NCBI GenBank assembly: GCA_900769735.1
Contig: CAAGHY010000210.1
Location: forward strand, 1-15,929
Reading direction: 5' to 3'
DNA: 15,929 nucleotides
From: Rikenellaceae bacterium
GTDB lineage: Bacteria; Bacteroidota; Bacteroidia; Bacteroidales; UBA932
Shown here: one piece after another, positions 9,001 through 15,872 of the stretch
Layout: every line of letters begins with the position of its first letter
How positions within the stretch are numbered: position 1 is the first letter of the stretch
The notes under the pieces: generated by a model
The model's input: only the letters and a program-made list of their open reading frames with translations
Told to the model about the DNA's origin: nothing
The model's database searches: none
Position numbers and translations under genes: made by a program

Positions 9001-9248
9001 GTATGCCTGTTCCTGGAACAATGACAACCGTTAACTGGGAGAACCTTCAGGAGAGAAGCGTTAATTTTGGTACTCCAGTTGTAGGTTACAGAATGCAGAA
9101 CGGCAAATATTTGGAGAATACCCAACTTGAGCCTGACTTCCTTGTTAAGAACAAAGCTCACGATGCAATTCAGGGCCGTGATGAGCAGATTGAGGTTGCA
9201 GTTAAAGAGCTTTTGAAACAGATTGACGCAGATAAAAGCAGATGGTAA
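6042..9248 (+). CDS. Exported tricorn-protease-like S41 peptidase with beta-propeller and PDZ domains
   Basis: A 1068-residue tricorn-type serine protease. The N-terminus MKHKIKKSFMALMCLVSLQG-FANS is a signal peptide, so it probably acts in the periplasm, unlike cytosolic archaeal tricorn. Propeller repeats of the PD40/TolB type follow from about residue 28 (ISPDGEQIAF, WSNDSKTIAFVSDR, ISPDGKTIVYASER, FSPDGKEIAF, YDWSPDGNWFAIT) to about residue 670. Then comes the core: GELNVSHTGS with Ser751-His752 (equivalent to tricorn Ser745-His746), a PDZ domain at roughly 766-835, and the catalytic part with FNGGG (917-921, oxyanion side), nucleophile Ser968 in GEANYSNAHGTPWVYQ, and LENTQLEPD with Glu1025, placed like tricorn Glu1023. 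The spacing between His752 and Ser968 closely matches tricorn. The residue after the nucleophile is Asn969 where archaeal tricorn has Asp. Likely degrades peptides or misfolded periplasmic protein. A strong terminator follows. Confidence 0.92.
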   Translation: MKHKIKKSFMALMCLVSLQGFANSGTTPLWMRYPNISPDGEQIAFAYKGDIYTVPTKGGQAKQITTSETYESQPIWSNDSKTIAFVSDRFGGMDIFTVPATGGQATRITTHSGSETPLAFSPCNKFIYFSAAIQDPASSVLWASWMQEIYKVSVDGGRPYQVAASPICSISFDKDGESFLYYDRTGSENIWRKHHTSSVARNIFYYDAKTGKHTQLTTNPGEDRDPIFTGKDRMVFLSERNGGSFNVYEASTKDAENAKALTNFKKHPVRFLSRASNGTLCFGYQGEIYTMQENGKPAKVTISILNDKVEQIETLKLAGAGQFDMSDNGKELVLVARGEVFATTDKYATTKQITRTPEAESGVTISPDGKTIVYASERTGVWNLYKATHAAGEPNFANATVINEEPLFKDNKIERTSPTFSPDGKEIAFIEDRQYLKVLDLKTNKVRSITDASQHHGHSEGGFSYDWSPDGNWFAITFVTNRRYPYNDIGIVSAKTGGKIYNVTNSGYIDASPKWAMNGNAIIFKSNRVGMRSHASWGSQDDIFIAFMNQQTMDTFNMGEEDYAMYKEVLKAQKDTTKKGAVIELEGLEDRVQRLTPMSSALSSAALTADGETLYFLSSFEKGYDLWRLKTRTREITLLKKMNTSGASLKFDKSQKQLYILGSRPQVLTIAGGQTKPVSFNISMDLDRAKEREYMFNHVVKQEEEKFYVTDYHGVDLQGLKKDYWPFLAHINNYYDYAEFLSEYLGELNVSHTGSKYQGVPAQKSTPEFGLLFDMKYKGDGLKIEHILKGGPFAGSLSKVKVGTILKAIDGVEIKAGEDYFPLINGKAGKMTLFTFYNPATKEQWDERNKPISRSAQSNLIYKRWIETRAAEVERLSGGRLGYVHIRSMNDGSYRDVYADVLGKYNMKEGIVIDTRFNGGGRLHEEIEVLFSGEKYLEQVIRGKIACEMPSRRWNKHSIMVTGEANYSNAHGTPWVYQHMGLGSIVGMPVPGTMTTVNWENLQERSVNFGTPVVGYRMQNGKYLENTQLEPDFLVKNKAHDAIQGRDEQIEVAVKELLKQIDADKSRW

Positions 9249-9275
9249 CAGAGCCGCACCCTGCGCGAACAGTAT

Positions 9276-9320
9276 AAAAAAAGCAAGCCCTCCGCAAGAT
9301 GACCGTGCGGAGGGCTTTTT
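9276..9320. terminator. Two-way rho-independent terminator between convergent units
   Basis: An 11-bp perfect stem, AGCCCTCCGCA at 9286-9296 pairing with TGCGGAGGGCT at 9306-9316, encloses a 9-base loop. On the plus strand it runs into five T (9316-9320), ending the tricorn transcript. On the minus strand it is followed two bases on by seven T (9276-9282), ending the transcript of the NamZ operon. It is the only hairpin of this quality between the two convergent genes. Confidence 0.93.
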
Positions 9321-9342
9321 ATATAACAGCTATATTAATTGT

Positions 9343-10638
9343 TTATTTGTACAAGTAATATTTCTTTGAAAGCTCCTTAAAGCTCTCAACATCCTTGTTC
9401 CAGTGAGCCTCAATATCTTTGTACTGTTTGGTCTCAGTGAATTTCTCTCTGATGAAATTGCTTCCCGATACCAAGTCAAACATTCTGAAACGTCCCTGGT
9501 CTGCATTTGCCATAACCTCTTTCTCAGGATACAATTTGGCAAGCTCCTGCATAATGTAGAACTGGATTGAAGTAAGATGGGCTTTTGCATAATCAGTAAT
9601 GTAAATCTGGACACCACCCATATTCTCACCTTTACCTACAGAGTAGAAAGGTTTCACATTGATAGGTCTGAATTTTACACCTGGAAGCTCCAATGCGTTC
9701 AATGCGTCTGCCAAAGCAGCAGCATCAACCCAAGGAGCAGCCACCATCTGGAAAGGAAGGGTATAACCTACACCAATTGACATATAACCCAACTCTCCCA
9801 AAATACCGGTAGCAGGGTAATAGTATGAAGTCTCAGCCTGTGGCATATGAGGAGAAGGAAGAACCCAAGGAAGTTTGGTATCTGTATATACCATTTCCCT
9901 GCTCCATCCCTCCATAGGAACTACAGTAAGATTACATTTTACAATTGTGTCATTTGTACCTTTCTCACCTTTAAGCATACCCTCCTCGTTAAGCATTTTT
10001 GCCAACTCACCTACTGTAAGGCCATATAGGTAAGGGATCTCAAACTGGCTTACAAAAGAGAAGTAACCTGGCTCAACCAAGCTTCCCTCCACTTTGTTAC
10101 CACCTAGCGGGTTAGGTCTGTCAAGTACAATAACCTCTTTGCCGTTCTCTGCAGCAGCCTCCATAAGAAGGCCAAGAGTACTGATGAAAGTAAATGAACG
10201 GCAACCGTTATCCTGGATATCATAAACAATGGCATCTACATCCTTAAGCATCTCAGGGGTTGGTTTACGGGTTTTGCCGTACAAAGAGTAAACAGGAACA
10301 CCTGTCTTAGGATCAACATCATCGCTAACTTTATCACCAGCGTGGATGTCACCCCTTACTCCATGCTCAGGGCCATAAAGTGCCACTAGCTCAACTCCCG
10401 GTGCATTTGCAAGGATATCAACTGTAGAAACAAGCTGGTTGTTTACACCACTTGGGTTAGTAACCAAACCTACTTTCTTTCCCTGAAGCTGTTTGAAACC
10501 GTTTGACTGAAGAACGTCAATACCGGTTTTAACAACTTCACCTTTAGAAACGCTTCCCTGCTGTGCTTCTGCAGTACAAGATGGCAACACAACTGCAAAA
10601 GCCAGTAGAGCAGCAACTATATTAAGAATTCTTTTCAT
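9343..10638 (-). CDS. namZ: NamZ-family exo-beta-N-acetylmuramidase (DUF1343, GH171), lipoprotein
   Basis: A 431-residue protein of the DUF1343/YbbC family, whose Bacillus subtilis member NamZ releases MurNAc from the non-reducing end of peptidoglycan chains (CAZy GH171). Family hallmarks appear in order: KKVGLVTNPSGVN (54-66), LVALYGPEHGVRGD (84-97; Glu91 sits in the GPEHG motif proposed to hold the catalytic acid), PVYSLYGKTRKPT, IVYDIQDNGCRSFTF, VIVLDRPNPLGG and LYGLTVGELAKM. I choose the ATG at 10638 over one 11 codons earlier because it gives MKRILNIVAALLAFAVVLPSC, a lipoprotein signal peptide with lipobox LPSC and lipidated Cys21, so the enzyme is probably membrane-anchored in the periplasm or at the surface. 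The gene starts 7 bp after the AmpG-like gene stops and is the last of the operon. Its product would supply sugars and glycan ends for uptake. Activity is by family membership. Confidence 0.93.
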   Translation of the reverse strand: MKRILNIVAALLAFAVVLPSCTAEAQQGSVSKGEVVKTGIDVLQSNGFKQLQGKKVGLVTNPSGVNNQLVSTVDILANAPGVELVALYGPEHGVRGDIHAGDKVSDDVDPKTGVPVYSLYGKTRKPTPEMLKDVDAIVYDIQDNGCRSFTFISTLGLLMEAAAENGKEVIVLDRPNPLGGNKVEGSLVEPGYFSFVSQFEIPYLYGLTVGELAKMLNEEGMLKGEKGTNDTIVKCNLTVVPMEGWSREMVYTDTKLPWVLPSPHMPQAETSYYYPATGILGELGYMSIGVGYTLPFQMVAAPWVDAAALADALNALELPGVKFRPINVKPFYSVGKGENMGGVQIYITDYAKAHLTSIQFYIMQELAKLYPEKEVMANADQGRFRMFDLVSGSNFIREKFTETKQYKDIEAHWNKDVESFKELSKKYYLYK

Positions 10639-10645
10639 CTTGTTA

Positions 10646-11965
10646 TTATTTTTTACCGTACAATGGATCAACTTTCTTGTCTACAAAGAAGGTAACGATC
10701 AATGTTGCAATACAACAAGCCATTACCATCCAGAAGAAGTTAACATAACCAATGGCCTCCTGAATGTAACCTGCCACCATACCTGGCAACAACATACTTG
10801 CAGCCATAAATGCTGTACAGATTGCATAGTGTGAAGTCTTGAACTCTCCGTCTGAGAAATACATCATATAAAGCATATACGCTGTAAAACCGAATCCGTA
10901 ACCGAACTGCTCAATTGCAATTGCAGTTGAAATAAGGGCAAGGTTCTCAGGCTGACAAATTGCAAGATATACAAAAGTGATACAAGGCAATGTCATACAG
11001 GTAGCCATAACCCAAAGAGATTTTTTCAAACCTACTCTAGATGCATAGATACCTCCAAGGATACCACCAATAGTAAGGAACAATACACCAATTGTACCGT
11101 ATGCAATACCTACACTGGCAGTACTCATACCCAATCCGCCCAACTCCTGTTTAGCAACTAGGAAAGGCATACATAGCTTGATAAGGAATGCCTCAGGCAA
11201 ACGGTAAAGCAACATGAAAATGATTGCCAACCATACACCTTTCTTCATGAAGTATGTTTTGAAAGTACGTCCGAACTCAGCAAAAATTGCACCTGCAGTA
11301 GCTTTCTGCTCACCCAAAGTGGATTTGTCAGAAGCTGGTCTAGGTATAATGAAAGTGTGGTAAAGGGCAACCAATGTAAACACTGCTGCAGTTACCAGCA
11401 TGGTAATTCTCCAAGAGAATGGAATGTTACCTGATTTAAGCTCAATCATACCTGCAATTGCAACAAGCACACCCTGTCCAAAAATTGATGACAAACGGTA
11501 GAATGTAGAACGGATACCTACAAACTGTGCCTGGTCACCGGTAGAAAGTGCCAACATATAGAAACCGTCAGCAGCAATATCGTGGGTAGCAGAAGCAAAT
11601 GCTGTAATTACAAACAAAATCAAAGTGATGTAGAACATGCTCATAGGAGTAGTTCCAGCGGCTATAGTCTCTGCCTCAGGTACAGGCAAGGTAACTGTAA
11701 GCAGGATGAATGCTGCAGCCATAAGCAACTGCATTGTAACAGTCCACCATCTTTTGGTTTTGAAAATATCAACAAACGGGCTCCAGAACGGTTTGATCAT
11801 CCAAGGAAGGTAAAGCAAACTTGTAAAGAATGCCATCTCTCCGTTAGGAACACCCATTTTGGTGAACATCATTACAGAAACGGTGTTCACAATGAAATAA
11901 GGGATACCTTGTGCAAAGTACAACGTAGGGATCCATGCCCAAGGTGATCTTGATTTAGAATTCAT
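10646..11965 (-). CDS. ampG: AmpG-like MFS muropeptide permease
   Basis: A 439-residue major facilitator with about 12 hydrophobic segments and no signal peptide, predicted in the inner membrane. The start region TLYFAQGIPYFIVNTVSVMM (residues 14-33) and the loop KPFWSPFVDIFKTKRWW (58-74) are typical of AmpG-type carriers, which import GlcNAc-anhydroMurNAc-peptides or related wall fragments in symport with protons. THDIAADGFYMLAL, FRSTFYRLSSIFGQG-like text in GIRSTFYRLSSIFGQGVLVA, and the late EQFGYGFGFTAYMLYMMYF segment also fit the family. It is preceded by the DUF4922-SpoIID gene (25 bp gap) and followed by namZ (7 bp), so it is cotranscribed with a wall-degrading enzyme, which supports the muropeptide role. 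A related sugar-acid or GlcNAc/MurNAc carrier role cannot be excluded because AmpG-type MFS members vary in substrate. Confidence 0.88.
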   Translation of the reverse strand: MNSKSRSPWAWIPTLYFAQGIPYFIVNTVSVMMFTKMGVPNGEMAFFTSLLYLPWMIKPFWSPFVDIFKTKRWWTVTMQLLMAAAFILLTVTLPVPEAETIAAGTTPMSMFYITLILFVITAFASATHDIAADGFYMLALSTGDQAQFVGIRSTFYRLSSIFGQGVLVAIAGMIELKSGNIPFSWRITMLVTAAVFTLVALYHTFIIPRPASDKSTLGEQKATAGAIFAEFGRTFKTYFMKKGVWLAIIFMLLYRLPEAFLIKLCMPFLVAKQELGGLGMSTASVGIAYGTIGVLFLTIGGILGGIYASRVGLKKSLWVMATCMTLPCITFVYLAICQPENLALISTAIAIEQFGYGFGFTAYMLYMMYFSDGEFKTSHYAICTAFMAASMLLPGMVAGYIQEAIGYVNFFWMVMACCIATLIVTFFVDKKVDPLYGKK

Positions 11966-11990
11966 TATATATTCAGTTTTTAGTTAATCA

Positions 11991-14285
11991 TTAATATCTG
12001 CGCTCTACAGATGCACCTACAAAGTAATGAAGAAGAATCTGGTTATAGTTATAACCCTGCTCGCCCATTACCGCTGCACCAATCTGGCAAAGGCCTACAC
12101 CGTGGCCCCAGCCTGCACCATGAAGGATAAATTTGGCAGGAAGGCCATTCTCCTCACCAACTTTCTCAACAACGAATGCCGAGCTGTATAGGTGAGATGG
12201 AGAAAGTGTACGTCTGATCTCAAGCTCCTTACCAATTGTCATTGTTTTCTTTGTACCAACAATCTTAAGTCTGATCAAACGGGCACTTGTACCTCTCTCT
12301 ACAGGAACAAGGTCTACAATATCACCATAATCAACACCGCTGCGATTAAAGATAAGCTCAGAAAGCTCTTTCTGAGTGTACTCCTCTTTCCAACGGTAGA
12401 AGTTTACAGTCTCCTGATCATAATTGTTAAGCACCTGGCTAAGGATTTTCTGGTCAGTTGTGTTACAGAAAGCCTCAGGGCTGCCCATAATCCACTCATG
12501 AGCGTTCTCCTCTACTGTAAGATCAGGGATATCCTGAGTATTCTTGCCGTCTCTAACCTTTACAAGATATGAGTATTTTACAGGCTCCCAGCAGTTCTGG
12601 AACTCCTCAAACACTCCACCGCAACATTTTGAGAAACGTGCATCACAAATCTTGCTGCCATCCATCAAAAGCTCACCCCAAGTAGCATCAATTGCTTTTC
12701 TCACAATAGCAGTAGATGCTCTTGTAAGACCCTGATAACGCTGGCAGTGGTCATCTGCGCAAACATCAAAGTTTACGTGATCCTCCCTGTCATACCATTT
12801 GATAAGCTCATCCTCAGTTTGGGTACAAGCGCAATAATTGGTATTTGCGGCAACAATCTCCTTGTTTTTCTCAATCTGTGCAAGAAGCCAGCTTCTTGAA
12901 ATCACAGCGTGAGCTTTAAGCAACTCCTCACTTGCTGTAGCACTCATCTCGCTTGAGATTACACTTGTAAGGTAATCCTCCACACCAATGATGTTTACAG
13001 CAGTAAGTTTTCCGTTTTCAACAATAATTCTCAAAGCTGAACCAAACTTCTGGTCCTCTTTACGCTCCCAGTGGAAGTTTACTCCAATTGTAACACCTTT
13101 TAGCCAGAATGTGCCAATTCCTTTAGGGGTAAACATAAGCTCGGTATACTCTTTTCCGTTCCAAAGAACTTTACCGTTGCTCTCCACTGCAGTCTGTGGG
13201 CCTTTAACCTCACAAGTGCAATCGCAACCAGGGGTAGAGAATGTATATGCGTTGTTAAGTTCAAAAGCGATCTCCTTCTCACTCATAATACCAACGCTTA
13301 CGGTAGGCTGCTCTCTAAGAGCATTCTTCACCATACCAAAAGCCTCGCTGCTTATCTGAAGCTCATCTACAATCTCAGTAAGCTCCTTCTCTGTAATCTT
13401 GTTGAAATCTTTCTCAAGTGGAGTAATGAACACACCACCCATATCAACTGAAGCAGGACTCAAAAGGATATTTGCATCACCCTCAGCAAAGTAATGCGAA
13501 GGACGGTGTTTCTCTCTCAAATAAACAAGAGCAACGTATTTTACTGCATCACCCTCTTTAACAGTCCAGGCAAGCAAGTTAAGCATAGGCTCCCACTCGC
13601 CCTCTTTAACTTCCAAGGTATTGTAAAGTTTTCTGAACTGAGCTACAGCAGCACTCTTGTCAGTAGCCTCAATGGCCATCATACCTCTCATATAGTTCTC
13701 TACAGAGAAAACTTTAACACCCTCTGCATTTACAAGAAGAGTCTTCTCCAATGAATCGTAGTTATACTCTACAGGAAGGAAACCTTTGTTTCCACCCTGG
13801 AAGTGCATATGGTCAGGTGCAGAAGCACCACATTTAGGACCATTGTAGAAGAATAGGAAATCATCCAAAGTCTCAGCAAGAGAAAGCATATCCTCAAATC
13901 TCTCCCACTCACCCTCAATTGTCTGGTTCACGTGATTTACATCAGGAACAGTAAGATGCTTAGGGAAAATTGGGAATGGGTTGATAAGTACTGTGTACTC
14001 TGCTTTCTTCCCGATGAATGGCAATCCTTCCTGAATCTCAGGTCTGTTTGCACCACAAAGGAAGCATTTTCTCTCTTTGATAGTCTTAGGGTCAACCTTA
14101 GCTGCAGAAGAAACGATTCGTGCAGGGTTGAACTGTACTTTCACAGGAAAACCACCTACTGTGATCTCCTTTACGCCTACATTGGCAAGAGCCGCAAAAT
14201 TATCTGAGGCCTGTTGCCAAACGGCAAGCTGCCTATTGATTAAATCATAGACAGCTTGGTTTGTTATTGTGTTATTGTTATTCAT
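11991..14285 (-). CDS. DUF4922 (GalT/HIT-like) - SpoIID/LytB fusion protein
   Basis: A 764-residue two-domain protein starting at ATG 14285 (a TTG lies one codon earlier). Residues about 12-330 resemble DUF4922, a GalT/HIT-like nucleotidyltransferase fold: CFLC at 74-77, YTVLINPFPIFPKHLTVPD near 97-115, and GASAPDHMHFQGG with the HxHxQ active-site motif at His159, His161, Gln163. A linker with clustered Cys (CDCTC, about 354-358) follows. Residues about 420-764 form a SpoIID/LytB domain: GVEDYLTSVISSEM with probable catalytic Glu446, KAHAVISRSWLLAQ, a putative zinc motif C-A-D-D-H-C (509-514) before QRYQG, FSKCCGGVFEE (552-562), and the closing GAGWGHGVGLCQIGA and ILLHYFVGASVE. SpoIID domains are lytic transglycosylases for denuded peptidoglycan and are normally exported. 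Here the N-terminus MNNNNTITNQAVYD is polar, with no signal peptide or anchor, so the protein looks cytosolic. The stop of the GT2 gene is 4 bp upstream. Joint function unknown; domain calls are firm, substrate is open. Confidence 0.88.
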   Translation of the reverse strand: MNNNNTITNQAVYDLINRQLAVWQQASDNFAALANVGVKEITVGGFPVKVQFNPARIVSSAAKVDPKTIKERKCFLCGANRPEIQEGLPFIGKKAEYTVLINPFPIFPKHLTVPDVNHVNQTIEGEWERFEDMLSLAETLDDFLFFYNGPKCGASAPDHMHFQGGNKGFLPVEYNYDSLEKTLLVNAEGVKVFSVENYMRGMMAIEATDKSAAVAQFRKLYNTLEVKEGEWEPMLNLLAWTVKEGDAVKYVALVYLREKHRPSHYFAEGDANILLSPASVDMGGVFITPLEKDFNKITEKELTEIVDELQISSEAFGMVKNALREQPTVSVGIMSEKEIAFELNNAYTFSTPGCDCTCEVKGPQTAVESNGKVLWNGKEYTELMFTPKGIGTFWLKGVTIGVNFHWERKEDQKFGSALRIIVENGKLTAVNIIGVEDYLTSVISSEMSATASEELLKAHAVISRSWLLAQIEKNKEIVAANTNYCACTQTEDELIKWYDREDHVNFDVCADDHCQRYQGLTRASTAIVRKAIDATWGELLMDGSKICDARFSKCCGGVFEEFQNCWEPVKYSYLVKVRDGKNTQDIPDLTVEENAHEWIMGSPEAFCNTTDQKILSQVLNNYDQETVNFYRWKEEYTQKELSELIFNRSGVDYGDIVDLVPVERGTSARLIRLKIVGTKKTMTIGKELEIRRTLSPSHLYSSAFVVEKVGEENGLPAKFILHGAGWGHGVGLCQIGAAVMGEQGYNYNQILLHYFVGASVERRY

Positions 14286-14289
14286 CAAA

Positions 14290-15747
14290 TTATTTCTTTA
14301 GAGCAACGCGAGCCTGCAACTCCCAAGTTCTGATTCTGTCCTTGTACAAGTTGTGGTTGTTCATTTTTACAATATCCAATGAAGCATCAGAGTTATCCTC
14401 CCATCTGCGGCAGTTGTAAACTACATCGTAGATACGGCCAATCTGATATTTTCTTGAGAATTTAAGACCCAATGCATAATCCTCACCGTAGCTTGTGTTA
14501 GGAACTTTGATAGCTCTTAGAACTGGAGTATAGAATGCTCTTGGAGCACCAAGACCGTTAATTCTTAGAGCGTTGTTTCTACCGTTCTCAGGAGTCCACT
14601 CTTTGTGGTCAATGATACCTGGAGCAATCATCTCCATATTGAAGTTGGTCATCATATAAGTACCAACTACCATTGCACAGTTCTGCTCGTAGAAAGCATT
14701 GACAATTTTCTGAAGTGTATCAGGACCTGAGTAAACGTCATCTGAATCCAACTGAACAGCAAATTTACCGCATTTAGGGTGGTGAACACCTGCATTCCAG
14801 CAACCGCCGATACCTAGGTCCTTACGCTCTGGGATAAGGTGGATAAGTCTGTCATCACCAGCAAACTCTTTGATAGCCTCAGTTGTTCCGTCAGTAGAGT
14901 GGTTGTCAATGATAATAAGGTTGAATTTGAAGTTAGCCTCCTGAGTTAGAACAGATTTGATTGCATCTCTTACAGTTTTCACACGGTTGAATACTGGAAT
15001 GATAACTGAAGCCTCGTACTCAAAGTTGTTCTCGCTGAACTCAATGTGCTCAAATTTTGGCTCAAGGTAACCGCCAATCTCTTTAAGATGCTCAGTACAA
15101 GCCTGCTCCATCTCAATCTGCACACCACGGTTTTTAGGATCAACGTAATCAAAGATTTTAGCACCGCTCTTACGGTTGTCGTGCTCAATCTCAGTATATA
15201 GATACTCGTTAATGTGGCAAAGCTCACCTTTCTGGGCAACTTTCAATCTTAGATCATAAAGACCTGCAAACTGATAATCCTGTTTCATTCTGCTTGCACC
15301 GCATTTCAAAGCTGCAGCATTGTAGAAAAGAACTGAACCGAAGTTGAAATCATCTCTCAAGCTACCGAACTGGTAATCGATAACAGGGCTGGCTTTTTTC
15401 ACGCCGTCAGTAATCTGATAGTGGTCAGCATAAAGCATAGAAGCCTGTGAATCATCAGCCAAGTTAACCATTCTCTCTAGAGCAAAATAACCCAACTCCA
15501 AAGTTGTATATTTTGTATAGATCAAAGAGTACTCAGCATCTGAAAGCTCTGCAATCTTTTTAACGGTTGCACTGCTCTGCAAAGAATCAATCTTAACAAT
15601 CTCACAACCCTCAATTGCATCATTGTACTCCTCAGTAGCCAATAGATAAATTTTTGATACTAGCTCACTACCTTTAAGACCCTCTACAGTAGCGATAACC
15701 TGATTTTTCTCCTGAACAGGAATAAAACAGTTAATTTTTGTTGCCAT
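14290..15747 (-). CDS. GT2-family glycosyltransferase with a degenerate second GT-A-like half
   Basis: A 485-residue protein without membrane segments or signal peptide, predicted cytosolic. Residues 247-450 are a standard GT2 (GT-A fold) catalytic domain: VIIPVFNRVKTVRDAIKSVL (248-267), IIDNHSTDGTTEAI (279-292), GIGGCWNAG (312-320), the metal/nucleotide-sugar motif DSDD (334-337), GED with probable catalytic Glu422-Asp423, and RRW at 447-449. Residues 1-200 look like a second, decayed copy of the same fold: INCFIPVQEKNQVIATVEGL at the start, MLYADHYQ (104-111) where a DxD-bearing strand would be, and YDLRLKVAQKGELCHINEYL (164-183), a common GT2 C-terminal pattern. It is the first gene of the operon, served by the promoter at 15787-15817, and runs into the DUF4922-SpoIID gene after 4 bp. 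Donor and acceptor sugars are unknown; a role in wall-fragment or nucleotide-sugar metabolism is inferred only from neighbours. Confidence 0.9.
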   Translation of the reverse strand: MATKINCFIPVQEKNQVIATVEGLKGSELVSKIYLLATEEYNDAIEGCEIVKIDSLQSSATVKKIAELSDAEYSLIYTKYTTLELGYFALERMVNLADDSQASMLYADHYQITDGVKKASPVIDYQFGSLRDDFNFGSVLFYNAAALKCGASRMKQDYQFAGLYDLRLKVAQKGELCHINEYLYTEIEHDNRKSGAKIFDYVDPKNRGVQIEMEQACTEHLKEIGGYLEPKFEHIEFSENNFEYEASVIIPVFNRVKTVRDAIKSVLTQEANFKFNLIIIDNHSTDGTTEAIKEFAGDDRLIHLIPERKDLGIGGCWNAGVHHPKCGKFAVQLDSDDVYSGPDTLQKIVNAFYEQNCAMVVGTYMMTNFNMEMIAPGIIDHKEWTPENGRNNALRINGLGAPRAFYTPVLRAIKVPNTSYGEDYALGLKFSRKYQIGRIYDVVYNCRRWEDNSDASLDIVKMNNHNLYKDRIRTWELQARVALKK

Positions 15748-15786
15748 CTTAATATATGTTAAATAGTTGTTATATAGTCATTCGTG

Positions 15787-15817
15787 CAAATTTAACAAGA
15801 AAAACGGGACAGACAAA
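15787..15817 (-). promoter_or_regulatory. Bacteroidota-type promoter of the GT2/DUF4922-SpoIID/ampG/namZ operon
   Basis: On the minus strand a TTTG -33 box (15817-15814), a 19-base spacer and TAAATTTG (15794-15787) match TTTG-N19-21-TAnnTTTG exactly. Transcription would start near 15780, giving a leader of about 32 nt before the ATG at 15747. The -33 box lies within the T-tract of the upstream tRNA terminator. No other promoter-like sequence is seen in the short gaps inside the operon. Confidence 0.8.
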
Positions 15818-15849
15818 AAAAAAGCCTCAAGGTAAATACCTTAAGGCTT
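15815..15849 (-). terminator. Rho-independent terminator of the tRNA-Ala transcript
   Basis: In the minus-strand direction AGCCTTAAGGT (15848-15838) pairs with ACCTTGAGGCT (15833-15823), with one G-U pair and a 4-base loop, and is followed by a run of T (15823-15815). It lies about 25 bases after the 3' end of the tRNA, so it most likely ends that transcript. Confidence 0.9.
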
Positions 15850-15872
15850 ATATCCAATTAAAAAATTTAGGG

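Noticed and set aside
11991..14285. DUF4922-SpoIID fusion as an assembly or frameshift artefact
   Set aside because: The frame is continuous, the linker region is plausible coding sequence, and codon use is even across both halves.
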